DNA of 64,000 nt from Carettochelys insculpta (taxonomy: Eukaryota; Chordata; Testudines; Carettochelyidae): positions 21,893,098-21,957,097 of the forward strand of contig NC_134138.1 in the NCBI RefSeq assembly GCF_033958435.1, written 5' to 3'. The position numbers and the translations under genes were made by a program. Below the pieces are notes generated by a model. That model worked only from the letters and a program-made list of their open reading frames with translations. It was not told where the DNA came from and did no database searches. Position 1 is the first letter of the stretch. Every line of letters begins with the position of its first letter. Below, piece by piece: positions 1-11,789 of the stretch.

Positions 1-405
1 AGCCCTGTAGTTTAAATGAATATTCTTGAGTGGAATTGGTAATGGGATACAGTGTCTGTTACTTTCAGGCTGCTGGTCTGCATCCACCCCGATTGGTAGT
101 AAATGAAGATTCCACTCTAATAAATGTTGAATGTGCTACATGCAGTGAGTTGGGTGGTCTATGCCTCGCTTCCAGCAAACAAGTGCCCTTGTCACAAAAC
201 CCATCAGCAAAACTGACACTAATTAGAAGCACCGTTTGCAGCTTTGGCAGAAAGGCCAGTGACTAAATAGGCTTCAGAAAATGAACTATGCCCTTAACTG
301 CTGGGGTTGTTTCCAGGGTCATGGAGTAAAGTTGCCACAGCTGCTGTTCAAGCTGTCCTGATCTCTGGATAACCAGGGCTGTCAGCCCAGCATCTTCCAG
401 GAAGC

Positions 406-436
<31 letters not shown>

Positions 437-2440
437 GAAGCAAAGCAATGTTAAAACAAGTGGTAGAGTTGGCTCTGAAACATCTGTGCTTCCTAGGGAA
501 GTAGTGATTAAAGTAGGCAGTGGTTGGGTATGTGTAGTGGAGTAGGCTTTTACGGGAAGCTCCATAAAACCTCAGGCCAGCAATAGAAACACTGTGAGCC
601 TGGTTCTCCATTCAGTACCTTTGGTAAGGCAGGGCTTAATCCAAAATGCACAGAAATCCAGGAGCATCCTGGATCAGTCTCATGTACCTGTGGAAAGTTA
701 ACCTGATGATCTATTACACGGAATTTTGTGCTCATCTAGTGGTGCAGTGCAGCCCTACAGCCTGCCTAGCCAGTCAGTGGGGAAATCCCCCAGGGTAGGG
801 GAAAACTCAGCCACAGAATCACCATAGTGGTTTCTAATCCAGCTCCTCGGTCTGGCAGGATCTGTCTGGCAGCATATGTGGCCTGGGGAAAGGGGGTTGT
901 TATCAATACTTCCTTATACCCAGCAGTTTCCTCATTCACAAGAATGGCCGCTTCAGGCTTCCATAATTCCCTCCAGGGACTGGCCTAGCCCCACAAGCTG
1001 AGGAACACAAGGATTGGCTTAAACCACCTTTGCAATTATTCCTTCCTGAGCAGCACTGTGCTTTGCCCAACCTCAGTGCAAAATCTGTCCCAAGGAAGCA
1101 TAAAAGCATGGCCACTCTGAGCTGGTATCATTTACACATGCTTTGAACACTCTGGTGTAGGCGTAAAGGACTCCACGAGCTCCAGAGCAGAAGAGACCCA
1201 TTCAGGTCCATGGTTTCAGAAGCAGCCTTTGTAGTTTCTCCATCTTTGGGTGCCTTGTTTGGGACACCCTGGATCTGATTGTCAGGGGGTGCTGTGAACA
1301 CCGACAGCACTTATTATTATTGAGAGATGTTCTGTTAGCTGTATCCCTACCCCCAATATTTGGTGGAGCTCCAGTAGTGGTCTGTCTTAATTTTGGCTTT
1401 GAGGGTCCAGTATGAAAACAACAGCTATCTCACTGAGCTCACCCTCAAGGTCATTACTTCATTATGTCTTCCAGATAGATACATTTTAAACTTCCCTTGT
1501 CACATTTTCTGCAGGCACAGTGGAAATGTACCCTGACGTGTTGTGGAATAGTGTACAGCGACAACAAACACAAGTAATACTCGGCGGTGTGTGGGAGCCA
1601 ATTAAGAGTGTGTCTTGCCTGCAAGGTCTATATCATTGCACCTTCAGAAGGGGTTGATTGTTAATGGGAATTACAATGGCACAGTATATTTAATGTTGCT
1701 GAGGGGGTGAGAGCACCTGTGAATGGTGTAGAGGTGTGTGAGCTGATGTGAACACATCTTTAACATAACTCAATACAATTTCCAAGGAATCCTGCTTCTG
1801 CAAACTGAATATGAAAATAGTTTGCTTAACCTTTGGGACTCCATGGGGGGGAAAAAACCTACTGCCTGCCAGAATCAAAGCCCCTCTGAGTTTGCTCTGT
1901 CACTTGTCAAACCAAATGCTCTCATTGCATGTAAATACTAATACTCCCACATTTCTGGCCCCTCCTGCTCTGGCTGCTGAGAGATGGTTGTTAACAAAGT
2001 GGGAGGAATATTTTTGACTGGCCTAATCTGGCTTCCACTGACATCGATGGCAAATTTCAAATGACGTTGGTAAGAGCAGGGTTGAGACCAATGCATTTAG
2101 ATGACCATCTATCTGCGTTGCTACTGCCCCAGATGTTTTTTCATGTAGCATTTGGATTTCAAGAGTTGCTTCTTGTTACACTTTGTCCTGTGGGATAAGA
2201 TCGTGAAGCTGTCAGATACTGTGGTCATAGGAGGCACATAGGTGTCTAAAAGAAAGAGACTTTTGTTCCATTATGCTATTGTGACATGTCGTCAAGCCTA
2301 ATTTTGCCCCACAAAATTATTAACAGTTCACAATAGTGATTGTTAAATAATGACAGCATCTTAAAGGCAAGTTGCTTTATTACTGTTGCTTTATTACTAT
2401 TTTATTATAGTTAATTAATATAAATTAATTGTGGTACATT
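1..2440. other. Unique-looking sequence, no gene recognised
   Basis: Apart from a 24-base A run at 413-436, I see no repeat family or coding exon here. Open frames are at most about 100 codons and have no recognisable domain. The A run could be a SINE tail, but the flanking sequence shows no SINE head that I can identify. The TA-rich stretch near 2390-2440 lies just before the CR1 tail. Confidence 0.5.
413..436. repeat. Poly(A) run
   Basis: A run of 24 consecutive A bases followed by GAAG. It creates artefactual poly-phenylalanine frames on the minus strand. It may be a simple repeat or an old retroposon tail. Confidence 0.85.
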
Positions 2441-2712
2441 AAGAACATAAGAACAGCCATACTGGGTCAGACCATAGGTCCATCAAACCCAGTATCCTGT
2501 CTTCTGACAGTGACCAATGCCAGGTGCCTCAGAGGGAATGAACAGAACAGGTAACCATCAAGTGATCAATTCCCTGTCGCCCATTTCCAGCCTCTGGCAA
2601 ACAGAGGTTAGGAATATCCTCCAGGCCCATCCTGGCTAGTAGCCATTGATAGGCCTATCCTCCATGAATTTTTCTAGTTCTTTTTTAAACTCTACCATAG
2701 TCTTAGCATTGA
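2441..2712 (-). mobile_element. CR1 LINE 3' end, truncated
   Basis: On the plus strand this begins AAGAACATAAGAACAGCCAT, which is the reverse complement of the end of the CR1 copy near 14124-14144. It continues through the conserved tail (tracts about ACTGGGTCAGACC, GGTGCCTCAGAGGGAATGA and AGCCATTGATAGGCC). This is the 3' untranslated tail of CR1, the main LINE of turtles, crocodilians and birds. The copy is 5'-truncated, as most CR1 copies are, and contains no useful coding sequence. Its identity rests on my knowledge of the family and on the second copy within the window. Confidence 0.85.
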
Positions 2713-3423
2713 GAGGTCTCATCTGAGATTGGGTCCTTGTTCTAAAAATAGTACAAACATATGGTAAGAGACTTTATGATCTGAATAGACAAGACAGGCA
2801 AAAAGAGGAAACTTTTTGTTTCTCCAGTTCACATTTGGGGATTCGGAGGGCAAGAGGTCCTGAGGCACAGAAAGCTAATGGCTTGGATTCAGTATGTGGA
2901 TAACTGGAGACACATGGGTCACCCTTGGGACTAAGAACTCAACTTTCAACAATATTTAGCCACCTTAACATGCAACTAATTGCATAGTGGGCTTTTCAAT
3001 AGTCCCTAGGCAGGTTAGCCACCTAACTCTCCTTGAAAACAATGGGTGTTAGTTACCAGGATAGGTGTTTTTGAATGCCCGACCCAGGGTTAGATTAATA
3101 AAGAAACATGGACGCTTAGAAAATAGCTTGCATTCACTAACACTGGGGAACGGCAGGAACTTGAGAATGGGATTCACAAAAGCCATCAGGTGAGGAGTGC
3201 CTTGCCTAATGGGGGATCCCAAGCTTGGAAGTGTATGCTAAGCCCTACCCCTGTTTTAAAATAGGGGCATAAGTCTAAATCTCCTTTGGGCTTCCCAGCT
3301 GCAAACCCTCTCTTGGTGCTAAGGGCCTATCCTGTTGGAGCAAGGTGTGGGAGGGGGAGGAGTACTAGGAGCTCCCATGTAATGTTTAGCCCTGTTGTTA
3401 TAGTACAAGGCTGGTCTGTGGGA

Positions 3424-3610
3424 AACTGTTCAAATCCTCCATCTCCCTGAGGTGGAGAAGGGATTTGAACAGAGATCTGCCACCTCTCGGTGACGATGCT
3501 CCATTGTGGCTAACTTTTAAAAGATCTATTGGTGCAGGAGGGCAGGCTCCCAGATCTTCCATCTGAGTGCTGTAACCAGTAGGCTATAGAATCATTCTCA
3601 TGCTAGCTTG
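3424..3610 (-). mobile_element. tRNA-like SINE with inverted B-box arms
   Basis: CTGTTCAAATCC (3426-3437) and GGATTTGAACAG (3461-3472) form a 12-bp perfect inverted repeat around a 23-base loop. The right arm is a reverse-strand RNA polymerase III B box (GTTCAAATCC type). Further right, minus-strand sequence near 3590-3540 resembles a tRNA-like A-box segment (CTACTGGTTACAGCACTCAG). I read this as an antisense tRNA-derived SINE of a type common in turtles. The exact ends are not visible. Confidence 0.55.
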
Positions 3611-5765
3611 CTGTCTGTGGGCCCACTATTGAAACTCTCGCACTGTGGATAAATATTGAAATACTTTGTTATGCTATTAACATGCAACTGATTCTGTAGC
3701 CAAGTAGTTAGAGCACACCCTTGCTCCAATGGTTTTCTTGTACTTATTTATCCACATTGGAACAGCTTAGAGAGATACAGAAGAGGGAAAGCTTTGATAA
3801 AGATGTGATATTTCAAAAGGAAATGGGGCATGCAAAGGAAATTATGTTGTGTAAGAGCTAAATGCCAACCAGATCTTACAGTAAAGAATTTTGTACAAAG
3901 TATACTAGAGGTCAACAGCCACCCACATCGGAATAGTCCATAGCCCAGAGGCTAGTATACATCTGCATGGGGGACATGAACTGGTCTTTTCCACATCCCT
4001 AACTACTGGCTAAAATGTATGAGGAAAGGGCTCCTTTCGTGGTTTTGTGTAAGTTTGTCTTTAGCGGATGGATCTGGTACGTGAGACCTGAGCATGCTAA
4101 TTGTGAATTGGATCCCACAGACAAGTTTGGTGGAGAAATATCTCCTCATCTGTGCATTGCTCTGGAACAGAAGTGTCAGGACTACCTGGCATGGGGTTTC
4201 AGTGAGTGTATGTAGAAGTAAAATCATCAGTACCTAGGGAACTTTCACTGCAAAAGTTCAGGAGCCAAGTGATTTTAGGTGCCTATATGAGATGGGAACA
4301 GCTGAGTGAGAGATCTGTGAATCCCAATAGGGCCTGAATCTGGGATTTAAGGACCTAAAATGGCTGTTAGGTGTGTAAGTTGTTTTGGTCTTCCACAAGG
4401 TGCCTATCTGCATCTGTTGGTACCTAAATACCTTTGAAAATCTGGTGCAAAGTTACTGCCCAAGTCACACAGGGGATCTGTGGCTGAGCTGGAAAATGAG
4501 CTTTTTCTTCTTTCCTTTACCTGAGTTTGTCCATCCCTACAAGAGAGTTACTAATATCAATGTACTGTACTGCCTGGAGGTGTCGCAAAATGAAATGGCA
4601 GGAAGTGTGCAAAGCACTTGGAGATTTCTGGATGAAAGGTGCAGTAGAAGGGCCAAGTATTATTGGAACTAAAACCATTTAAAAATAAAGAAGCTATAAA
4701 TCTACTTGCCAGTGTTGCATCCTGCTGTGGCTTGGTCGTTGGTCAGTGCCGCATCAATATGTTCATTATATAATATGCTGATGTAGAAATTGCCGGAAAT
4801 GATTGCTTCCTATTACATAACTGTTGCAGTGTGTGTGTGATGGGTCTTCTGATACTCAGGGGAACAGAAAGTGCAGTGCTCTTGCTTGCTAGTACACCAT
4901 GTGCAAAATTCTTTACTGTAGGATTTAGTTCACATTTAGCTGTGACACAACACCATTTCCTTAATGCGCCCCTTTTCGTTTTTGAAATCTCATGGCCTTG
5001 TTCATATTTTCCCTTCCAGTTACTTATCTAAAAACCTTACTGTTAACTTGAGTTTCAATGGCATTACATTAGGACAAGAGAGGAGAACAGGCCCTTGAGA
5101 TCCGATGTGTCAAGGAGCTGGTAATATGATAGTGAAACCTTACCACCAGTCCCCATGCAGCTCAAGTCCGTAGTGAATGAAAGTTGTTGCCAGCTGGTGG
5201 AATGACTGCCTTCTGTGCAAGGGATTTGAGGTGGTGGCTGGTGACACAACTTGTTTGCCAATATTCTTAACATTCAGTAATCACATGGCAGAGTATCATC
5301 AGTCCTAATAATTTGTGGTAGACCTCGTGTGTACTTTTTAAGGTGCGGCTGTGCTGCCATTGGAAGAGTGAAGGCAGCTTACCTAGACAATCTCAAATTC
5401 ACTTGAATCCAGCTAGTATGGCTCTCGGTAGCAGTGGAGAAACGGAGGTGCAGGCAGTACCGTGCTCCCAGTTAACACTGGCCTATTTAGCTTAGCTCAT
5501 TGCACTGAAGCTCATGCAAGCATATCTACATTACCTGCAGGCATGTCACTGACTGCAGAGTAGGTATACCTATATAACTACATCCAAGCTTGGTCTGAAG
5601 ATTTCAGAAGCTGGCTAATCCACCGCGTCATGCTTTGTTTTGCAAAAAGAGTTAGGCAGAGCTATACATTTAGAAAAACAAACTGCTTGCTACTTTTTTA
5701 TTAAATCATGTAAATCCTTTTTATTCCTATTGTGGATTTTATAAGCCTCACCTAAACTCACAGTC
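3611..5765. other. Unique-looking sequence
   Basis: I recognise no gene or repeat family with confidence. A short tRNA-like phrase near 3700-3722 (AGCCAAGTAGTTAGAGCACA) may be another decayed SINE head. Open frames are under 100 codons and have no domain. Confidence 0.4.
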
Positions 5766-5970
5766 AAAACCAAAAGCAGTCAAGTAGCACTTTAAAGACT
5801 AGCAAAATAGTTTATTAGGTGAGCTTTCATGGAACAGACCCACTTCTTCAGACCATATCCAGACCAGAACAGACTCAATATTTAAGACACAGAGAACCAA
5901 AAACAGCAAGCAAGGAGGACAAATCAGAAAAAGATAAAACTAGACTAGCACGGCTTACTCTCTGTTACTA
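5766..5970 (+). mobile_element. SINE-like interspersed repeat, copy 1
   Basis: This shares blocks with the reverse complement of 54966-55128: GCACTTTAAAGACTA, TTTATTAGGTGA, AGCTTTCATGG and CAGACCCACTTCTTCAG, then a terminal phrase ending CTCTCTGTTACTA. Two copies in opposite orientation in one window show a dispersed family. It resembles a SINE-like repeat frequent in turtle genomes. I cannot assign the clade from sequence alone. Confidence 0.7.
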
Positions 5971-6780
5971 AACTCACAGTGTATATGACTTCTTTAAATG
6001 CAGCCAACAGGCCAGAGCGTGGGGATGCTTTTAATAGGAGACAGGCAAAGGAAGAGACCCCTTTCTAAAAATTCATTCTCTCCACAGTTCGTTCTTTGTG
6101 CAGTTGTCTTCATGAAAGGAGTACTGAAATGATTGAATGATTGATCCATTTGAATTAGCTTCATGTCAGTTTCCTCTCAGCCATTTTTACTGGTCTTGCC
6201 CAAGAACACTTTAATTTCATCTTCTGTCAGAGCTGAGAACTGGAAGGTTTTTTTTTTTTTTCCTCGTCCTTTCTTTTCCCCACTTAATTTCCAAAGATTG
6301 GCCTAAGCCTTTATGTGGCAATCGGTCAGGGGAGCAGAAACAGATGAGTAGATTCCAACACACAAAGCAGGCTCCTAGCAGGAAGCTGACCTCAGCCTTT
6401 GAGTCTCCTGAACTCCAAGGCTTAATCCTCAGTAATGACCTATCTTTGTGAGAAGCGTTGAGGAACAGATGAAAAGAGGCAGGGTCCTTGTTTGTTTGTT
6501 TATTGTCATTTCTACTCTGGCTCTTTCAGCATCAGTTTCTGGACTAGCCTGGATTGCAAGTAATGATGAGGTAAGCAAAGGAAAAAAAATGAGCTTGTGT
6601 AGCAAATTATGGAGCTTCCTTAGGATGAGGAAAACTGCTGCTCTAGGAACAGTCTACTCTTAGGACTGCAGTAGCGTAGGGGGTAGAGGAAACCTATCTA
6701 TCAATTAATTTTTAAGTCAAGGTCAGAATTTTTGAAAATGCACACTCTAGTTCAAAAAGGAATTGTTCTGGGGAGGTTCT

Positions 6781-6852
6781 GTGGCCTTTGTCATACAGGA
6801 GGTCAGACTAGATGATCACAATGGTCCCTATTGGTCTTGGAAGCTAAGAATA
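6781..6852 (+). mobile_element. CR1 LINE 3' end fragment
   Basis: Contains the sense-strand CR1 tail with blocks GGAGGTCAGACTAGATGATC and ACAATGGTCCCTATTGGTCT. The same motif recurs at 8251-8340 and 62600-62672, and reversed at 21508-21601, 22022-22130 and 55635-55712. It is a short, 5'-truncated copy. Confidence 0.75.
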
Positions 6853-6900
6853 TTTGAAACAAAACATTAAAGGCTCCCATAGAGTAAAATCTTTCTTGAT

Positions 6901-7546
6901 GGCTATGTCTACACTAGAGGGTTTTTTCAACATAACCTGGGGAGTGTTCAGATTCCCGAGGTGTTCTGTTGACAGTAAATTGACAGAATGCAGTACTTTT
7001 GTCAACAGCTATATCCTTGTCCCCATGAGGCACAAGGTCTCTGTTGACAGAGGACTATTGACGGAAAGCCAATCTGGACATTTTTCAGGCATAAAGGGCT
7101 GGTGATAAGAGTGGTTTTTTGCTGACAGAGGCACATCTATATGACCTGTTTACTGCCAGCACCCACCTCTGCTGGCAGTGAGATCTCACACAGCTGTGCT
7201 CATGAGACACAGGATATGCTAATAAGCAGTCATTTGCAATTGCGAGACTGCTCATTAACATGAAGCTGCCTGCAGGACATCTCCGTGTAGACCCAGCCTC
7301 TCCTCTGGAGGACCCTCTGTCGACAGACAGTGCTTCCTGGACACCAGGCATCCCTGTCTGCTTTGCTTCTGGTTGGCCATTTTGCCGATAGAGCGGCTGG
7401 GCAGTCTGGTCGCTCTCTGTTGACAGAGCAGATCGCTCATGTGATCCATTTGGCAGTTTGGCCACGATCTGTTGACAGAAGTTTTGTCGGAAGATATCTT
7501 CTGACAAAAGCCTCTGTCGACAAATTGCTCTAATCTAGACCTAGCC
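6901..7546. mobile_element. MITE rich in CTGTTGACAG motifs
   Basis: The ends are GGCTATGTCTACACTAG on the left and TAATCTAGACCTAGCC on the right, an imperfect terminal inverted repeat shared with other MITEs here. The 646-bp interior carries about ten copies of a palindromic or near-palindromic core (TGTTGACAG, CTGTCGACAG, CTGTTGACAGA) on both strands. I saw no clean 3-bp duplication (GAT left, CAA right). Frames of up to 140 codons inside it are incidental. It belongs to the TGTCTACACT-ended MITE group and is probably Harbinger-related by its ends. Confidence 0.75.
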
Positions 7547-7812
7547 CAAGTCCCTTGCATTGCAATGGGGGTATTGGCTAGAAAAGCTGCTGCTTGATGT
7601 GTATCAAAGTAGCAGAATCGGAGTGATATACAACATTACGGCCCACCCCAGCAACCCTTGTCTTTTGGAGTCTATGATACTACTTCACCAAACCCAAGCA
7701 TCATGTTGCTGTTCTGAGGTCAGCAGTGAGTCAGAAGGAAGAGTGCCAGAGACTGAGCCATGCTCCCTGCAGCACAGTGACCCTGGAGCAAGGAGCTCAA
7801 TTGTGTAGTCTA

Positions 7813-8140
7813 AGGGTTCTCAAACTTTGTTGCACCATAACCCCATTCTGACATCAAAAATTGCTACATGACCCCAGGAGGGGGGACCAAAGCCCAAACC
7901 TGCCCAAGGTCCTGGCCCAGGAAGCCAAAGCCCAAGGACTTCAGCTCCAGGTGTGAGGTCTGTAACCTTCACCGGGCTCTCCAACGCTGAAGTCCTCTGC
8001 CTTCAACGCTGGCCCCAGGTGGTGGGGCTCAAACTTCAGCTTCCACTTCAGGTGCCACCAAGTCTAGGCCACCCCGATAACCCCATTAAAACAGGGTTGT
8101 GACTCACTTTGGGGTCTCCCCTGAACTTTGAGAACCACTG
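7813..8140. mobile_element. Nonautonomous hAT-like element
   Basis: The left end GGGTTCTCAAACTTTG and the right end AACTTTGAGAACCACTG are inverted copies of the hAT-type terminus CAGTGGTTCTCAAACTTT. The 330-bp interior is non-coding. I see no clean 8-bp target duplication (GTAGTCTA left; ATAGTCAG nearby right), so the copy is old or the ends are slightly misplaced. Confidence 0.7.
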
Positions 8141-8250
8141 GGATAGTCAGTGATCAAAGTAGCACTGTCTCGGTGAGTAAGGACTGCAGAATGAGCACTA
8201 TTTATTGTAAATTCCCTCCTCAGCCTCATCATCCACAGGTTATTGGAGTT

Positions 8251-8340
8251 GGGAGGAATTACTAGATGAAATTCTATGGCCTGTGCTATGCAGACTATAC
8301 GGTTACAATGCTTCTTTCTGGCCTTAGAATCTGTGAATTA
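8251..8340 (+). mobile_element. CR1 LINE 3' end fragment
   Basis: Decayed sense CR1 tail: ACTAGATGAAATTCTATGGC, then TTCTGGCCTTAGAATCTGTGA. The latter matches the CR1 end seen reversed at 22022 (GATTTTAAGGCCAGAAGGGA). Confidence 0.7.
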
Positions 8341-8523
8341 GACCTTTATTTAGCACTGCATTGCAAACCATTATTAGTTAGCAATTACTCACCCACATAA
8401 ACGTACTCACTTCAGTGGGATTATTTATAGACCGAGTTTTGTTATACTGACTAACCCCTCACTCCACAAGTAGCCCCATTCACTTCTGTAGGCCGAGATC
8501 AGGAGAACAATACAACTCATCTT

Positions 8524-8959
8524 GGCTGTGTCTACACTAGCGAAAAACTTCGAAATGGCCTTGCAAATGGCCATTTCGAAGTTTACTAATGAAGCGCTGA
8601 AATACATATTCAGCGCTTTATTAGCATGCAGGCAGCTGTGGCACTTCAAAATTGACACAGCTCGCCACCGCATGGCTCGTCCAGACGGGGCTCCTTTTCT
8701 AAAGGACCCCGCCTGCTTCGAAGTCCCCTTATTCCCATGAGCAGATGGGAATAAGGGGACTTCGAAGTAGGCAGGGTCCTTTCGAAAAGGAGCCCCGTCT
8801 GGACGAGCCACGTGGCCGCGAGCCGTGTCAATTTCGAAGTGCCGCGGCCGCCCGCATGCTAATGAGGTGCTGAATATGTATTTCAGCGCTTCATTAGTAA
8901 ACTTCGAAATGGCCATTTGCATGGCCATTTCGAAGTTTTTGCCTAGTGTAGACATAGCC
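8524..8959. mobile_element. Palindromic fold-back MITE
   Basis: The 436-bp element starts GGCTGTGTCTACACTAG and ends CTAGTGTAGACATAGCC. Its two halves are reverse complements over nearly the whole length, with the centre at 8741-8742: ATTCCCAT, a six-base spacer GAGCAG, then ATGGGAAT. Transcribed or single-stranded, it would form a hairpin of more than 200 bp. A perfect 3-bp duplication, CTT at 8521-8523 and 8960-8962, marks the insertion. A minus-strand frame of 211 codons (8425-9060) spans it and is a by-product of the palindrome. It keeps many TTCGAA sites, so it seems fairly young. Confidence 0.9.
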
Positions 8960-8962
8960 CTT

Positions 8963-11299
8963 GAGTAAGGGCATCGGAATCCAATCCAATGTGAATAACT
9001 ACTCACTATCCTGGGTTTGGGGTTCACTGTCTGGTTCATATGGCTTTTATTTCTTCCCATTTATAAAATCACAATCACAGTTGCCCTACTCTGGTATTAC
9101 ACTGAGCAGAATTTAACTCATGAGCCCTTCTTTATTTATAGTAACTCATGACTGAGGAAGAGTGTGTTTTTTAAAGCCATTTAGACTAACAGGAATGAAA
9201 CATGCAAATCCCCGAGGCCACTTTGAGAATCTCAACTTTGATTTTTAACCCACAGGTGACAAATTAGCTAGTAAGGGACACGCTCCTTAGTAAGTACAAC
9301 TGCTGATCAATAAAAAAGGAAGCATCAAATTAGCTAAGGAAATCCAGTGCCCTTTGACAAATTCTGCAAACAGAAACTTGAACAGGAGGAGTGACTTGGC
9401 TTTAGTGAAGCAGAAGCTGCTCAACCTTGTAAGAAAACGAGCCCTGTCATGTAATTGAAGTACTGCCTTACAATGCAATCCTGGCAGTATTGCAGCAGTG
9501 TTACTGCTGGTGACTAGACCTTCTGGAGAACGTACATGCAGAAGCAGTGACCAGGTTTTAGCTACTCCCTCGCACCTGAAAGGTGTGGTATGTTTCAGTG
9601 CACTAGGTCCAGTCTACCTTGATATGATTCAGTACAGTGAAGTATGAGTATCGTTTTTTGGGCTTTGTATACCGCTGCTCTTGTTGAAAGGCAGAACTTC
9701 CCACAGCACAAGCACAGTAATTGGAGTCCCTGTGATTCTGGCCACTCTACAATCTGCTTAAGCAAACACCTCCAACCACTGTTTCTGATCCCCTAAGGAA
9801 ATAATGTAAGATCAGGACATTCAGCCACAACACGATCAGTTTTGCTGCAAAAATAAATAAATAAATACATAAAAGAAAATCAATACATCTGATGGGATCC
9901 TGATTTAGTCTGATTAACATTTTAATATGTGCAGCATAGGTCCATTAAGGTTTCACAAATTTTCCTGTATTCCATTTATTCAATAAAAAGTTACATTTCC
10001 AGCAGCACACCCATGGGTGATGTGCTGTTGAACACTGCCTCAGTGCCAAAGCAAATGGAAATAAAACAGAAGATAACTGTACTAATATGATATTATATAG
10101 GAGTTGAGAGGCAAATAGGGATTAGATGATGTTAGCTTCATTTATTCATGGCGATTTTAAAAATGGCAAGGGGTGTGTGTGTGTGTGTGTGTGTGATATC
10201 TATAAAACACATGGTACATATGTGAGTGTATCTCTTTCCCTACTTTCAGGTCATTTGCAGTTTTAGGGCTAAATTGTCACCAGTCCGAGGCTATGATACA
10301 AGAAGTAAAGAAATGTAAGGCATCTCTGTGACCCCTGCCAGGCTATCAATATACTGGGTAGCAGTTCAGTTGGGATCTCAGACTCCATAGGGCTGCTAGT
10401 TTTCCTTTTGTGGAGGTAGGCAGAGATTTTGCAGAAGGGCACCTCAGTGCAGAAGAAGTGTAATTTGCACCAGTTATAGAGCTTGTGCAGATTATTTCTC
10501 CTTTGGCATAAGTGGGGAACTGAAATGCAGATTGCGACACTCTGAGTCATGCCTTTGTCCCAGGTCTGGGCCAGAGGCAGTGCAACTGAACACTGTCCCT
10601 TATGTGGCTCTTGTGACACAAATCAAACTCTAGTCTTATCTTCTGAAGTCTTGAGCGTAGTGACCATAACCTTGAATGTGTTTGTATAGCACTGAATAGG
10701 ATGGGATCCAGATGTTGGTTGGTTTTGTTTGGGTGCTGCAGTATGTTGGAGTTCCCATGAAACCTCTTCCAGTCAGTTTACCAAGAACTCTACTGGAGTC
10801 TGGCCTCATTACTGTGGTTCCTTTATTGGGCATACAGCAAAGCTATGCTGAATTGAATCAGGCACAAGTATAGGGCATGGGACAGCATATATCTCACATC
10901 CAAAGTTACAAAGCAAATCCCTTTCCTTATATGCATTTGCATATTACATTGCATTTACTATACATTGCTTTGCACCTTTAGAGACAGTCTTGGTTACTTT
11001 TTAGGACCCAATCTCCCACGCAGAATACAGGTTACTCTTTAGTCCATATTTATAGTTCCAGTTTACCATAGCCATTGTTATCTTGTCCATTGCAAATGGT
11101 TACCTGGTTGTTCTCCCTTAGGTAGTACAGACCTTGTTTCACTTACCTCCCTAATCCTGTCTCCTGCAAAAATAGGGCCTTGCTCATGTCCAATGAGCCA
11201 TGTCACAGCAAGACTATACAGTAATTTAAATAATAAGAATGACAATCACTTTTAAATTGAGGACCATATATTTGATAATTATTTAACAAAAAGTTCAGA
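8963..11299. other. Unique-looking sequence with two simple repeats
   Basis: I recognise no gene. It contains an (AAAT)n tract at about 9849-9868 and a (GT)n tract at 10173-10195. The longest open frame is 116 codons on the minus strand (10269-10619), with no recognisable domain and no gene context. Confidence 0.5.
10173..10195. repeat. (GT)n microsatellite
   Basis: A 23-base perfect GT tract following GGG. Confidence 0.9.
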
Positions 11300-11684
11300 T
11301 CAAATTGAGTTAGAAAGCAATTGTCTGTTGCATGGGGGTGCAAAATGGGTGGTGGGTGTGGGGAGGCAGGTCCCCTTTGGGGGACGTGAAATTTCAAAAG
11401 TGGGGTGCAGCATGATTGGCAGCTGGGTCTCAGGCTTATCCATCTCATTAGAAATGCTACAATATGTTACTGTTTTTATGTCCGTGTATTCACATTTATA
11501 TACCAATTAATAAAGTTTTTACATTCTACATATTTATTTCTTACACGTGCTGTAAGGGTTTCTTTCTTCATATGAACATAATGGAAATTTCCATTGGCTT
11601 GGATTACATTAGACAGGTTGGGTGACCCCTGCTGATTGCAGAGATGATGGGCGGGGCCTGATGTAAAAAGTTTGCTCACCCCAG
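11300..11684 (-). mobile_element. hAT-type terminus and attached element sequence
   Basis: Read on the minus strand from about 11684, the sequence starts CTGGGGTGAGCAAACTTTTT and continues through a GGCCCCGCCC block. The element terminus at 26757 begins CAGGGGTGAGCAAACTTTTA on the plus strand and continues with a similar GGGCC block. CAGGGGTNNGCAAACTTT is a typical hAT terminus. The other end of this copy is not obvious; 11300 is only a guess at its extent. Confidence 0.5.
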
Positions 11685-11789
11685 GGCTATTGCCAAAAAA
11701 TATGCAAGTAACATTTGTTACAATTGGGGCATCCACACTTCGATCATCTGACGGCTTGCAATGGTATCTTTCCAGGAACCAGAAAGCAA

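Noticed and set aside
263..611. Poly-phenylalanine frames
   Set aside because: Produced by the A run at 413-436.
8425..9060. 211-codon minus-strand frame
   Set aside because: It spans the palindromic MITE, and its protein is itself internally inverted. This is a by-product of the symmetrical DNA, not a gene.
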